From: Gammaproteobacteria bacterium
GTDB lineage: Bacteria; Pseudomonadota; Gammaproteobacteria; SZUA-21
Direction: 5' to 3'
NCBI GenBank assembly: GCA_027021095.1
Contig: JALUUZ010000388.1
Coordinates: 1-8,833, forward strand
DNA: 8,833 nt
Shown here: in pieces, positions 1-7,471 of the stretch
How the letters are laid out: each line of letters opens with the position of its first letter
Numbering within the stretch: position 1 is the stretch's first letter
Program-made: the position numbers and the translations under genes
Notes under the pieces: model-generated
Seen by the model: only the letters and a program-made list of their open reading frames with translations
Told to the model about the DNA's origin: nothing
The model's database searches: none

Positions 1-3000
1 CGATGTCGAGCATCACGCGCAGGGTCCTGGCCGGCGCGTCGGCCGGCAGAGGCTTCTGCACGAAATGCACGATCTGCCGCCGTACCGGTGTCTTGCCGGT
101 GGTCGGTCCGGGAATCCGGTGGCGGTGCTTGAACACCGGGCGCAACAACCGGTACAGCAGACGCTGTGCACGGTAACCGAAGCGAATCAGTAACAGCCGC
201 AGCAGCCTGACCGCCGCCGGGCTGCGGGCATTCAGAAACGCCAGCGACAGCCTGGAGGCAATATTTTTTTTCTTGTGCCGGCTCCTGTCCAGCGCCTTGC
301 GCATCAGCACGGTCACGTCACCGAAATCGATGTCGACCGGACAGGGTGCCAGGCATTTGTGACAGATAGTACAGTGATCGGCGACATCGTTCATTTCCGC
401 AAAATGCCTGACCGAAATCCCGCGGCGGGTCTGTTCCTCGTACAGGAACGCCTCGATCAACAGGCTGGTGGCCAGGATCTTGTTGCGTGGAGAATAGTTC
501 AGGTTGGCACGCGGAATATGCGTGGTGCATTCCGGCTTACACTTGCCGCAACGCAGACAATGCCGTATCGCGTCGTTTAACGCGCCCAGGTCGCTCGCTT
601 CGAGTATCAGCGCCTCCTGCTGCAGTAACCGCAAAGAAGGGGTGTACGCGCGCTGCAGACCGCCTCGTGCGCTCAGCTTGTGCCGGTTGAACAACTGCTG
701 CGGATCGACCTTGTCCTTGTAACGCGCGAACGCCTGCAGATAGGCCGGCGGCAGGTACTGCAGCTTGGTGATCCCGATTCCGTGTTCTCCTGAGATCACC
801 CCATCGAGCGAGGTCGCCAGTTGCATGACCCGGTCGACGACCTTCTCCGCGGCGCGCAGCATCGCGTAGTCATTCGAATTGACCGGAATATTGGTATGTA
901 CATTCCCGTCACCAGCGTGCATATGAGTCGCGACAAACAACCGCCCCGATCGCGTCTCCGCATGAATCCTGTCGAGCTGCCGCCGCAGGCCGGCGAACAA
1001 CTGGCCGGCAAACAGTGCCTTCAGCGGAGACTCGACTGTATGACGGTAAGACACCACCAGGCTGCGCCTGAGCAGCAGCTCGATAAAACTTGCCGCCTCG
1101 CCGGCCTCTGCAGTGGGTGCAGCGTGTTCTGCGACATAGTCCTGCAAACGCTGAAACAACCCGGCATCTGTCGTCACAGGCGCATCCAGCGCCTCAAGCA
1201 ACGCCTGCCAGTCCTGCCTGACCGCCGCCACGAGTGCAAGCGCCGCGCTGCGCTTGGCATCGACGATGGCGCGGTTTGCCTCGCTGTCATCGAAATCCGA
1301 CTGCTGCATCCACTGTGACAGGCCATGCTGCAAAAATTCCTCGACCGCGGTGACGATTTTGATCTTGTTGCTGATCGACTGTTCGATATTGATACGCTCT
1401 ATCCCTTCGGAATATTCAGCCAGCCGGCGCAGTGGAATCACCACGTCCTCGTTGATCTTGAACGCATTGGTATGTGCCGCGATCGCCGCGGTGCGCGCAC
1501 GGTCCTGCCAGAACTGTTTTTGTGCTTCACGGCTTGCAGCAACAAATCCTTCCGCGTCCCGCCGTGCGGCCATCGCCAGCACCTGTGCCACTTCCTGTTT
1601 CAACAGGTCGGCACTGTCGCCGGCCAGGTCCATCAGCAGCACCATACGCGGCAGGCGGCGGCGTGCCGACTTGGTGGTATAGCCGATCGCGCGCAAATAG
1701 CGTTCATCGAGATGTTCGAGACCGGTCAGCAGCACGTCGGGATGCTTGTCGAGATAGTCCTTGATCTCGACGATCGCCGGGATCGCGACCCGCAGGTCCG
1801 GGTTGAAAAATTCCAGGCAGACTGTATGGCTGTATTCGGGAAACCTGTGCAGGATGAATTCCGCCGACGCAATCAGCCCGTCACAGCCCTCTTTCTGTAT
1901 GCCGGGAATACCGCCCAGAAACTTGTCGGTCACGTCCTTGCCAAGCCCGGTCTTGCGAAACGCCTGCCCAGGCATCTCGATGATCTCCGCGCCGCCGTCG
2001 AGCAGCCTGCCGGCGGCGTCGAACCGCCTGATACGGAAACGCACCTGGTCCTGCAGGTGGATCTTGCCAAGATTGTGATTCAGCCGCTGCACCTCGATCC
2101 ACTGCCCGTCGGCAGTCACCATCTTCCAGCTCGCCAGGTTGTCGATCGTGGTGCCCCAGACCACCGCCTTCTTGCCGCCGGCATTCATCGCGATATTACC
2201 GCCGATCGTCGACGAGTCCATCGATGTCGGGTCGACCGCAAACACATAGCCCGCCGCCTCGGCGGCCTCGGCCACACGGCGGGTAATGGCACCAGCCTCG
2301 GCATAGACTGTCGCCACCTCCTGCTCGAGTCCGGGCAGCTGTTTGTGCTCCACGGTACCGACACGATCGAGTTTTTCCATGTTGATCACCGCGGTGTTCT
2401 CGACCAGCGGCACCGCGGCACCGGTATAGCCTGTCCCCCCACCGCGGCCGATCAGCGTCAACCCGAGCCTGGCGCAGGCACTGACGATGCCGGGCAGCTC
2501 GTCGACCGCATCCACTGACACCACGACACAGGGGTACTCCACCCGCCAGTCCGACGCGTCCGTCACATGTGCTACCCGGGCAAAGCCGCTGAAGTCGACG
2601 TTGCAGGCCTTGGTGACCCTGGAAAATTCACGCAGGATGCGTTTGCGCAGTTTCCGCTGCTGCGGAAACCAGTCACTGAACTGTTTGACCGCTTGCTTCG
2701 CCGCAGCGATCAACCGCAGGGCCAGCGGATTGGCATCGGCCCTGGCCTCGACCTGGCCAAGCCGGTGGCACAGCGCATCGATCAGCGCCCGCAGGCGCTT
2801 GTCGTTGGCCAGCAGATCATCCTGAATGAAAGGATTGCGGGTCACCACCCACATATCACCAAGCACCTCGAACAACATACGCGCTGAACGCCCGGTACGG
2901 CGCGACCCGCGCAACTGCTCGACGATCTCCCAGGTCTCGCTGCCCAGGAAACGCTCGACGATTTCATGGTCGGAAAACGAGGTATAGTTATAAGGAATTT

Positions 3001-3019
3001 CACGTATACGTTCTGGCAA
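1..3019 (-). CDS. FAD/FMN-binding oxidoreductase with two 4Fe-4S motifs (DUF3683 type), C-terminus cut by window edge
   Basis: The reading frame stays open from a TTG at 3019 to the window edge: 1006 codons and no stop. Residues 1 to about 130 match the DUF3683 opening (MPERIREIPYNYTSFSD). A glycine-rich FAD-binding loop GRGGGTGYTG lies at residues 191-200. The FAD-oxidase C-terminal domain carries HAGDGNVHTN (701-710) and GEHGIG around E745. Two ferredoxin-type motifs follow: CxxCxxCxxxC at C821/C824/C827/C831 and CxxCxxCxxxCP at C883/C886/C889/C893. This is the glycolate/D-lactate dehydrogenase (GlcD/Dld, YdiJ-like) architecture: oxidation of a 2-hydroxyacid with electrons passed through Fe-S clusters to the respiratory chain. 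The substrate cannot be read from the sequence. Family members are, from memory, about 1280 residues, so the C-terminal cysteine-rich CCG domain probably lies outside. TTG is chosen because the conserved DUF3683 start follows directly, an in-frame TAG lies upstream near 3091, and no in-frame ATG or GTG lies between. The ribosome site is weak (GGA at 3027-3029). Confidence 0.9.
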   Translation of the reverse strand, partial: MPERIREIPYNYTSFSDHEIVERFLGSETWEIVEQLRGSRRTGRSARMLFEVLGDMWVVTRNPFIQDDLLANDKRLRALIDALCHRLGQVEARADANPLALRLIAAAKQAVKQFSDWFPQQRKLRKRILREFSRVTKACNVDFSGFARVAHVTDASDWRVEYPCVVVSVDAVDELPGIVSACARLGLTLIGRGGGTGYTGAAVPLVENTAVINMEKLDRVGTVEHKQLPGLEQEVATVYAEAGAITRRVAEAAEAAGYVFAVDPTSMDSSTIGGNIAMNAGGKKAVVWGTTIDNLASWKMVTADGQWIEVQRLNHNLGKIHLQDQVRFRIRRFDAAGRLLDGGAEIIEMPGQAFRKTGLGKDVTDKFLGGIPGIQKEGCDGLIASAEFILHRFPEYSHTVCLEFFNPDLRVAIPAIVEIKDYLDKHPDVLLTGLEHLDERYLRAIGYTTKSARRRLPRMVLLMDLAGDSADLLKQEVAQVLAMAARRDAEGFVAASREAQKQFWQDRARTAAIAAHTNAFKINEDVVIPLRRLAEYSEGIERINIEQSISNKIKIVTAVEEFLQHGLSQWMQQSDFDDSEANRAIVDAKRSAALALVAAVRQDWQALLEALDAPVTTDAGLFQRLQDYVAEHAAPTAEAGEAASFIELLLRRSLVVSYRHTVESPLKALFAGQLFAGLRRQLDRIHAETRSGRLFVATHMHAGDGNVHTNIPVNSNDYAMLRAAEKVVDRVMQLATSLDGVISGEHGIGITKLQYLPPAYLQAFARYKDKVDPQQLFNRHKLSARGGLQRAYTPSLRLLQQEALILEASDLGALNDAIRHCLRCGKCKPECTTHIPRANLNYSPRNKILATSLLIEAFLYEEQTRRGISVRHFAEMNDVADHCTICHKCLAPCPVDIDFGDVTVLMRKALDRSRHKKKNIASRLSLAFLNARSPAAVRLLRLLLIRFGYRAQRLLYRLLRPVFKHRHRIPGPTTGKTPVRRQIVHFVQKPLPADAPARTLRVMLDI

Positions 3020-3140
3020 TTTTCTATCCGGGTATCGAGGGTGCGCAATCGTGTTGGTGCGTACAACGTGCGGTGCGTATGACGCACCCTACTTTGGTGC
3101 ATGATATTGCTTTACCGTAAATCCTTTGGTGCACTGTGTG
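3020..3140. repeat. Palindrome-rich leader upstream of the oxidoreductase gene
   Basis: This stretch between the TTG start and the tandem repeat holds no credible gene. It contains one GGTGCGT-atg-ACGCACC palindrome at 3072-3088 followed by CTAC, and the first part of a second, GGTGCAC-tgt-GTGCACC, at 3128-3144. GGTGCGTACAACG at 3056-3068 is a further degenerate copy. They belong to the same motif family as the palindromes at 3160-3176, 3378-3394 and 8712-8728. Transcription of the oxidoreductase gene must start in or beyond this area, but I could not pick out a convincing -35/-10 pair. Confidence 0.65.
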
Positions 3141-3392
3141 CACCGTCACGACAAGGTAGGGTGCGTAGTACGCACCAACACCAAGGTAAATCAAATGGTA
3201 TCACGTGGTGATCCTTTGTATACATGATCCTTCCATACCATATCATCGTTGCAAAGACGCTTCGCACACCGTCACGACGAAGCGGGTGCGTTGCATGTAC
3301 CAACACCACGTCAAATCGTATCACACGGTCATCCTTCTACACGCGATTCTTCCATGCCGTATCATTGTCCATATATTGGTGCGCATGGCGCA
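3141..3392. repeat. Two diverged tandem copies of a 126-bp repeat (units 3141-3266 and 3267-3392)
   Basis: Both units begin with CACCGTCACGAC (3141-3152 and 3267-3278), giving a 126-bp period. Landmarks recur in order in both: GGTGCG, ACCAACACCA, TCAAAT, GGTATCAC or CGTATCAC, then CATCCTTC-like and CCATACCATATCAT or CCATGCCGTATCATT blocks. Each unit ends close to a GCGCA or TCGCA block. Unit 1 contains the near-perfect palindrome GGTGCGTA-g-TACGCACC (3160-3176). Unit 2 ends in GGTGCGC-atg-GCGCACC (3378-3394). The small ORFs crossing this area are explained by the repeats and show no protein-like conservation. This looks like a non-autonomous REP- or MITE-type intergenic repeat; no transposase is present. 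Confidence 0.7.
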
Positions 3393-3483
3393 CCCTTGCC
3401 TGCGCGCTCCTCGGTCGCGAAAGCCGCCTAGGCCGCACCCTTGCTCCGTCTCGCGACGAGAACGGTGGTGAGAAATGCGGGCT
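3284..3483 (+). repeat. Left arm of a diverged inverted repeat flanking the four-gene operon
   Basis: Read on the plus strand, this stretch aligns with the reverse complement of 8542-8729. Shared blocks in order are GGGTGCGTTG, ACCAACACCA, TCAAATCG, CATCCTTCTACAC, TCATTGTCCATA, TTGCCTGC, CTCCTCGGTC, GAAAGCC, CGCACCCTTG, CCGTCTCGCGACGA, ACGGTGGTGAGAAA and GCGGGCT. By eye the identity is near 75-80 percent with a few short gaps. The inner edge reaches the stop codon of the TPR-glycosyltransferase gene. It overlaps unit 2 of the tandem repeat, so the arm is that unit plus about 90 bp more. A hairpin in the arm at 3446-3465 pairs CCGTCTCG with CGAG(A)ACGG. Confidence 0.75.
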
Positions 3484-5125
3484 AGCCTGCACTGATTACC
3501 TTTACGGCCTGCTGCATCACGCTGTCCCAATCGCCAGGCCGCGGCTGCCTGAGCAGCCGCAGGCTTGGATACCAAGGGCTGCGCTCCTGCCCAAGCCCCC
3601 AACACCAGTTCGGTGCATACGGCAGGCAGATAACGCCTTTGACACCCAGCGCGCCTGCCAGGTGCGCCAGCGCGGTATCGACAGTGACCACCATGTCCAG
3701 CTGACTGATCGCCGCGGCGGTGGCACTGAAATCATTCAGCAGTGGTGCCAGGTTCTGTACCCGGTAGGCCTCGAGCAGCTGTGCGATCGCCGGCTGTGCC
3801 CCGTGCGGCTGCAGGCTGAAAAAAGCCGTGCCCGGCAGATCGAACAACGCGGCGAACCGATCGAGCGGCATCGAACGCTGCAGGTCGTACGCCTGTTCGC
3901 TGTCACCGGACCAGGCAAACCCGATCTTCAACGCGGCAGACTTTTCTGCTATCGCCTGGGTGATCTGCGGAGACTTCGCCGTCTCCGCCTGCAAATAGCC
4001 TGCGGCATCCACCTGTGCGGGGGTCGCGCTGAACAAGGCCGCCAGGCTGCCAAGCGCCATACGTCTGTCACATTCCGGCGCTGCCTGCGCGCTGCTGATC
4101 ACCTGTACCGACGCATCAAGGCCGGCTCGGCACAGGCTTACCAGCGCCGGGTCGCACTGCACCGTCACCCTGGCACCCTCGCGCACCAGCAACGGCACGA
4201 AACGCAGGAAAAACAGGGTATCGCCGAAACGTTCCTCCTGCTGCAGCAACACGGTCTTGGCTTTGAGCGCAGCGGCATCCAGTCCGCTGACAGGATCGCA
4301 CTGCGCCGGCAGCGGCCGGCTCTCGTAATCGGCCCAGGCCTGGCCATAGTCAGCCTGCTGCAGCAACACCCGCGCCCGGGCCAGGCGCGCGGCCGCATGC
4401 CGTGTATCCAGTTGCAACGCCTGCTCGAAGCAAGCGCGCGCCTCGTCCAGCCGGTGCTGTGCCTGCAGCGCCAGGCCCAGGTTGACATGGCTTTCGGCGA
4501 CCGCTGGATCAGGCGCCAGCGCACGCCGGTACATCTGTTCGGCCTCGGCGGCATAGCCAAAGTAAAGCAGGTTCATCCCCAGCAAGGTCGCCGCATACAC
4601 CTGCTGTGGTGGCGGCATCTCGCGCGTAAACGCCGCCTCGATCGCCTTGTAGGCGATCTCCATCTCTCCGGACTGGATCGACGCCAGCGCCAGGTTGACG
4701 TGGAAGTCCGCCACCGCCGGCTCCAGCTTCACCGCACGACGGAAACAATCGGCTGCCTCGTCATAACGCCGCATCGACTGCAGGCAGACACCGGCGTTGT
4801 TCCAGCCATGCGCAAACTCCGGGCTGGCCTCCAGCATCGCCTCATAGTGCGCCAAGGCCTCGTCTTTTCTGCCCTGGGCATCGAGCGCGTTGGCCAGTCT
4901 AAACCGGGCCTCGGTATAGGCTGCATCCAGTTCCAGCGCACGGCGGCAACTGGCCTCCGCCTCGGCAAACTGTCCTTTCGCACCCTGCAGGCCCGCCAGC
5001 AGGTACCAGGTCTCGGCATCGGGCTGACCGGTATTCAGCAACTGCTGCAGCAAGGGCTCTGCCTGCTGCCACTTGTGCTGGTCACACAGCGAACGGATTT
5101 CCTGTTTTACGGCTGCTGATGTCAT
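3482..5125 (-). CDS. TPR-repeat protein with C-terminal GT9/SPINDLY-like glycosyltransferase domain
   Basis: 547 residues. The N-terminal half (about 4-270) is a run of roughly seven to eight tetratricopeptide repeats, clearest at 39-70, 73-104, 107-138, 176-205 and 210-241. The C-terminal half (about 285-547) resembles the glycosyltransferase domain of TPR proteins assigned to GT9/GT41-like families: QQEERFGDTLFFLRF (295-309), KIGFAWSGD (400-408), DLQRSMPL (414-421), FFSLQPHG (435-442), then VDTALAHLAGALG (482-494, with D483 and H488) and RSPWYPSLRLLRQ near the end. Proteins of this build usually attach sugars to proteins or act in surface glycan synthesis; donor and acceptor are not readable here. 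It is the last gene of the operon, starting 14 nt after the FliB-like stop, with a GGGG stretch upstream as a possible ribosome site. The usual EQGLGD motif is here EERFGD, and the usual DWRW is NWCW, so activity is likely but not certain. No signal peptide or membrane segment is seen, so it is probably cytoplasmic. Confidence 0.87.
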   Translation of the reverse strand: MTSAAVKQEIRSLCDQHKWQQAEPLLQQLLNTGQPDAETWYLLAGLQGAKGQFAEAEASCRRALELDAAYTEARFRLANALDAQGRKDEALAHYEAMLEASPEFAHGWNNAGVCLQSMRRYDEAADCFRRAVKLEPAVADFHVNLALASIQSGEMEIAYKAIEAAFTREMPPPQQVYAATLLGMNLLYFGYAAEAEQMYRRALAPDPAVAESHVNLGLALQAQHRLDEARACFEQALQLDTRHAAARLARARVLLQQADYGQAWADYESRPLPAQCDPVSGLDAAALKAKTVLLQQEERFGDTLFFLRFVPLLVREGARVTVQCDPALVSLCRAGLDASVQVISSAQAAPECDRRMALGSLAALFSATPAQVDAAGYLQAETAKSPQITQAIAEKSAALKIGFAWSGDSEQAYDLQRSMPLDRFAALFDLPGTAFFSLQPHGAQPAIAQLLEAYRVQNLAPLLNDFSATAAAISQLDMVVTVDTALAHLAGALGVKGVICLPYAPNWCWGLGQERSPWYPSLRLLRQPRPGDWDSVMQQAVKVISAG

Positions 5126-5139
5126 GCGCTGTAACCCCG

Positions 5140-6420
5140 TTAAAACAGATCCAGGTACACTTCGGCATAACGCTCGAGTTGCAGCATGTGCGGATCCTTG
5201 CTGAGTGTCTTAAAGATCGCATCGGTGTGACCGATCTGGCTCTCGACGTTATAGATGATTCGCTGCAGCAAGGCCTCGTCCAGTTCCTGTTGCGCCGACA
5301 GCAGCATCCATATCAGCAGCTGGATCGCCGCCACTACGGTCAGCACCATCACCAGTGACGCCAACAGGTTCGACTCGTGCTGGTTGAATGGAAATTTCCT
5401 GTTGAGGAACGACAAGACCATGTAGTCCTCGAACACCTTGGCATAACGCTGGGCATAACGCTGCCCGTAGACGTCCCTGTTGGTTTCGATCTCGGTATAA
5501 AGCTTTTCGAAATAGGCAGGGTCACGGCTGCCGGTATCCAGTAGCTGAACCAGCGGCGCTTGTGCCGCCTGCCCCGCCTGCAGTACATCCAACGTCACCT
5601 GCCGGCTTACCAGCAGGTCGGCGATGGTTTTCCAATAAGAGCCGGCGGTCACCGGGTTACTCTGCAAAGTTCCCGCCTTGTGATCCTGCGCGATCTGTGA
5701 CAGGAGATGAAACCGGGTCTTGAAGTGAGTCTCTGCCAGTCTTGGGGTAAACCCCTGCTGCGCGAGTTCATGATGAAACCGGCTGAAACTGCCGGCAATG
5801 AAAAACAACCGCAGGTTCAGCGGCACGGCCCTGCGCTGCATCACCCTGTGCAGGAAATCCGCCGTGACACGCTTGATGTTGGCGTAAGCATCCCCGGTCA
5901 CCCGCTGGGCGACAGCAAACACCGAGTCGCGGTCCGTCTGCAGCATAGACTCACCCTCTTCCGGCCGGCGGGAAAACAAGGCCAGGCGCACGATCTCAGG
6001 ACAGGCCAGCGACGCGGAACGCAGCGACACGATCCCGTCATCGACGAACACGCGGGGGAACTCGCGACAGGTCTGCGGTAGATAGTCATGGCCGTGCTGC
6101 TTCTGCACCCTGCAAAGCCCCTGCGGATCCAACAGGCTGCAGGAAGCGTCGGCGTTCTTGGTAACGACATCATGTTCGCCTGCGGCATTGCTGAAACGCT
6201 TTACATGTGCCATCAGGTTTTCATCGGATCCTGCCTCGCCATCCAGTTGCCGCCATCGGGCCAGGGTGTCAGGATCGACCTGAATATGCCAGTTGATCCG
6301 GCAACAACTGTGCGGACAGTCCGTGCCGATGCAATGGAATTGCTGTAACGCTGTCAACGTAACATGGTTGACGCCGTCAGCGCTGTTTTGTTTAAGCTGG
6401 TCGTGACTCTGCTCGTTCAT
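5140..6420 (-). CDS. fliB: FliB-like flagellin lysine-N-methylase family protein (cysteine-cluster)
   Basis: 426 residues. The N-terminal cysteine cluster is CIGTDCPHSCC (C30, C35, C39, C40), followed by C94, GLCRVQ with C103, LPQTCREFPR with C118, and SLACPE with C140. This spacing and the C...YPR/FPR...CPE pattern are those of the FliB family (CxxCxxCC-type metal-binding domain), where characterised members methylate flagellin lysines with SAM and an Fe-S cluster. The C-terminal part (about 300-426) has the helical FliB tail, with FEDYMVLSFLNRKFPF and a hydrophobic helix around 348-372. Length fits the family. It starts 6 nt after the stop of WD40 lipoprotein 1 without a clear Shine-Dalgarno, so translational coupling is likely. 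No flagellin or flagellar gene is in the window, so the real substrate may be another surface protein. The symbol marks family membership, not proven function. Confidence 0.85.
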   Translation of the reverse strand: MNEQSHDQLKQNSADGVNHVTLTALQQFHCIGTDCPHSCCRINWHIQVDPDTLARWRQLDGEAGSDENLMAHVKRFSNAAGEHDVVTKNADASCSLLDPQGLCRVQKQHGHDYLPQTCREFPRVFVDDGIVSLRSASLACPEIVRLALFSRRPEEGESMLQTDRDSVFAVAQRVTGDAYANIKRVTADFLHRVMQRRAVPLNLRLFFIAGSFSRFHHELAQQGFTPRLAETHFKTRFHLLSQIAQDHKAGTLQSNPVTAGSYWKTIADLLVSRQVTLDVLQAGQAAQAPLVQLLDTGSRDPAYFEKLYTEIETNRDVYGQRYAQRYAKVFEDYMVLSFLNRKFPFNQHESNLLASLVMVLTVVAAIQLLIWMLLSAQQELDEALLQRIIYNVESQIGHTDAIFKTLSKDPHMLQLERYAEVYLDLF

Positions 6421-6426
6421 CGTCGT

Positions 6427-7434
6427 TTACTTGTAGGAAGAAAATTTCTTGCGGGTTTGCTGCCGGTGCTGGCGCCTGACCTGCTGCATGTCAAAAATGC
6501 GGACACTGGCATCGTCACTGGTCGTGGCCAGGTACCTGTCGTCCGGCGAATAACGCAGGTAGCTGCCACAAAGCTTATGCGGCGCCAGGCGGTAGCGGAT
6601 CCGGGAAGCCCCAGCATCGAGGATATACACCGCGCTGTCGGTCTGCCGGCTGATCGTCGCCAGTGATTTGCCGTCTGCCGAAAACTGCAAGCTCTTGATG
6701 ATCCCCTTGTGCCGGGTACTGACGGTTTTCAGGCTGGCATCACCGAGACGCCAGTAGAACAGCTTGAACCAGCCACCGCCGACCAGCTGCCTGCCCCGCG
6801 GGCTGAAGGCCAGCGTCCAGCTGTCGGTCGGCGCGCGTTGCATCCGCCGCGGTTTGCCACGCCGGCGCCAGACAAAGACCTGCCCGTCCGTACCGCTGGA
6901 GGCATACAGCGCCCGCCCGGGATGCAGCGCCACGGCCCTGACCGCACCGCGGTGCAGTTTCTTCCGCGCAAGCAGCGTCAAGGAACGCAACCGCCACAGG
7001 CTGACACTGCCGTCGCTGTGTCCTGCCAGCAGCCGGTCGGTTTTCCAACTGGCTTTCATCCTCGTGACCGGCGCACCGGCATCGATCGTACGCAGCAGGC
7101 TGCCATCGGTCGTCCATAGCTTGATCCGGCCATCGTAACCGGCGGTCACCAGCCGGCGGCCCGATTTGAAAAAATAGATCCCGTTGACCGAATCCGTGTG
7201 CGCCCGCCAACCCTGCAGCAACTTACCCCCGGGCAACTGCCAAAGGCGCAGGTTTCCCTCCCAACCGCCCGATGCCAGCAGCCTGGAGCGATGATCGAAA
7301 GCCAGCACTGAACCACCGTTGTGTGCATTGTCGAAATTGAGCCGCGGTTGATGCACCGGCGCCGTGCTGCAGCCTGCGAGCACGAACGCCAACAGGCTGA
7401 CACCGGCCAGGACTGTGATCGTCTTTGTCTGCAT
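6427..7434 (-). CDS. WD40-repeat lipoprotein 1 (seven-bladed propeller)
   Basis: 335 residues from the ATG at 7434. The start is a typical lipoprotein signal, MQTKTITVLAGVSLLAFVLA followed by GC, with lipobox LAGC and the acylated cysteine at C22; S23 is not Asp, which in E. coli would favour the outer membrane. Seven WD40-like blades follow, at about 38-66, 79-107, 119-147, 162-189, 202-228, 243-271 and 286-315, with recognisable endings such as GNLRLWQL, GRIKLWTT, GSVSLWRL and ASVRIFDM. The basic tail (RRQHRQQTRKK) has no assigned role. The frame stays open up to 7608, but that extension overlaps WD40 lipoprotein 2, would bury the signal peptide, and lacks a ribosome site, whereas GAGGA at 7445-7449 sits 10 nt before the chosen ATG. 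It is a paralog of the next gene upstream. WD40 propellers act as protein-binding scaffolds; the partner is unknown. It cannot be linked to a named family. Confidence 0.88.
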   Translation of the reverse strand: MQTKTITVLAGVSLLAFVLAGCSTAPVHQPRLNFDNAHNGGSVLAFDHRSRLLASGGWEGNLRLWQLPGGKLLQGWRAHTDSVNGIYFFKSGRRLVTAGYDGRIKLWTTDGSLLRTIDAGAPVTRMKASWKTDRLLAGHSDGSVSLWRLRSLTLLARKKLHRGAVRAVALHPGRALYASSGTDGQVFVWRRRGKPRRMQRAPTDSWTLAFSPRGRQLVGGGWFKLFYWRLGDASLKTVSTRHKGIIKSLQFSADGKSLATISRQTDSAVYILDAGASRIRYRLAPHKLCGSYLRYSPDDRYLATTSDDASVRIFDMQQVRRQHRQQTRKKFSSYK

Positions 7435-7444
7435 TCTGTCTGTT

Positions 7445-7449
7445 TCCTC
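7445..7449 (-). promoter_or_regulatory. Ribosome binding site that fixes the start of WD40 lipoprotein 1
   Basis: On the minus strand GAGGA precedes ATG 7434 by 10 nt. It is the clearest Shine-Dalgarno in the operon and supports the internal ATG that opens the lipoprotein signal peptide rather than the longer frame starting at 7608. Confidence 0.7.
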
Positions 7450-7457
7450 GTGGCAAT

Positions 7458-7471
7458 CCCGGATCGCCGGG
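7458..7471 (-). other. Small hairpin between the two WD40 genes
   Basis: CCCGG (7458-7462) pairs with CCGGG (7467-7471) around a 4-nt loop. It abuts the TGA stop of WD40 lipoprotein 2 (7472-7474) and ends 8 nt before the ribosome site of WD40 lipoprotein 1. No U-tract follows, so it is not a standard terminator. It may stabilise the upstream message or modulate the second gene, or it may be chance in GC-rich DNA. Confidence 0.35.

Noticed and set aside
1325..2518. Plus-strand open frame of 397 codons
   Set aside because: It is antisense to the oxidoreductase, whose FAD motif and conserved residues lie on the other strand. No protein-like features were seen.
2842..3102. Minus-strand frame of 86 codons over the start of the oxidoreductase
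   Set aside because: It is in another frame, its N-terminal part is made of repeat sequence, and it overlaps the conserved DUF3683 start.
3141..3392. Possible CRISPR array in the tandem repeats
   Set aside because: There are only two long diverged units with no regular short repeats, no unique spacers and no cas genes.
3224..5119. Plus-strand open frame of 631 codons
   Set aside because: It lies antisense to the TPR-glycosyltransferase gene in GC-rich DNA, where antisense frames stay open by chance. Its translation is rich in Arg, Gln and His with no recognisable domain, while the minus strand shows clear TPRs.
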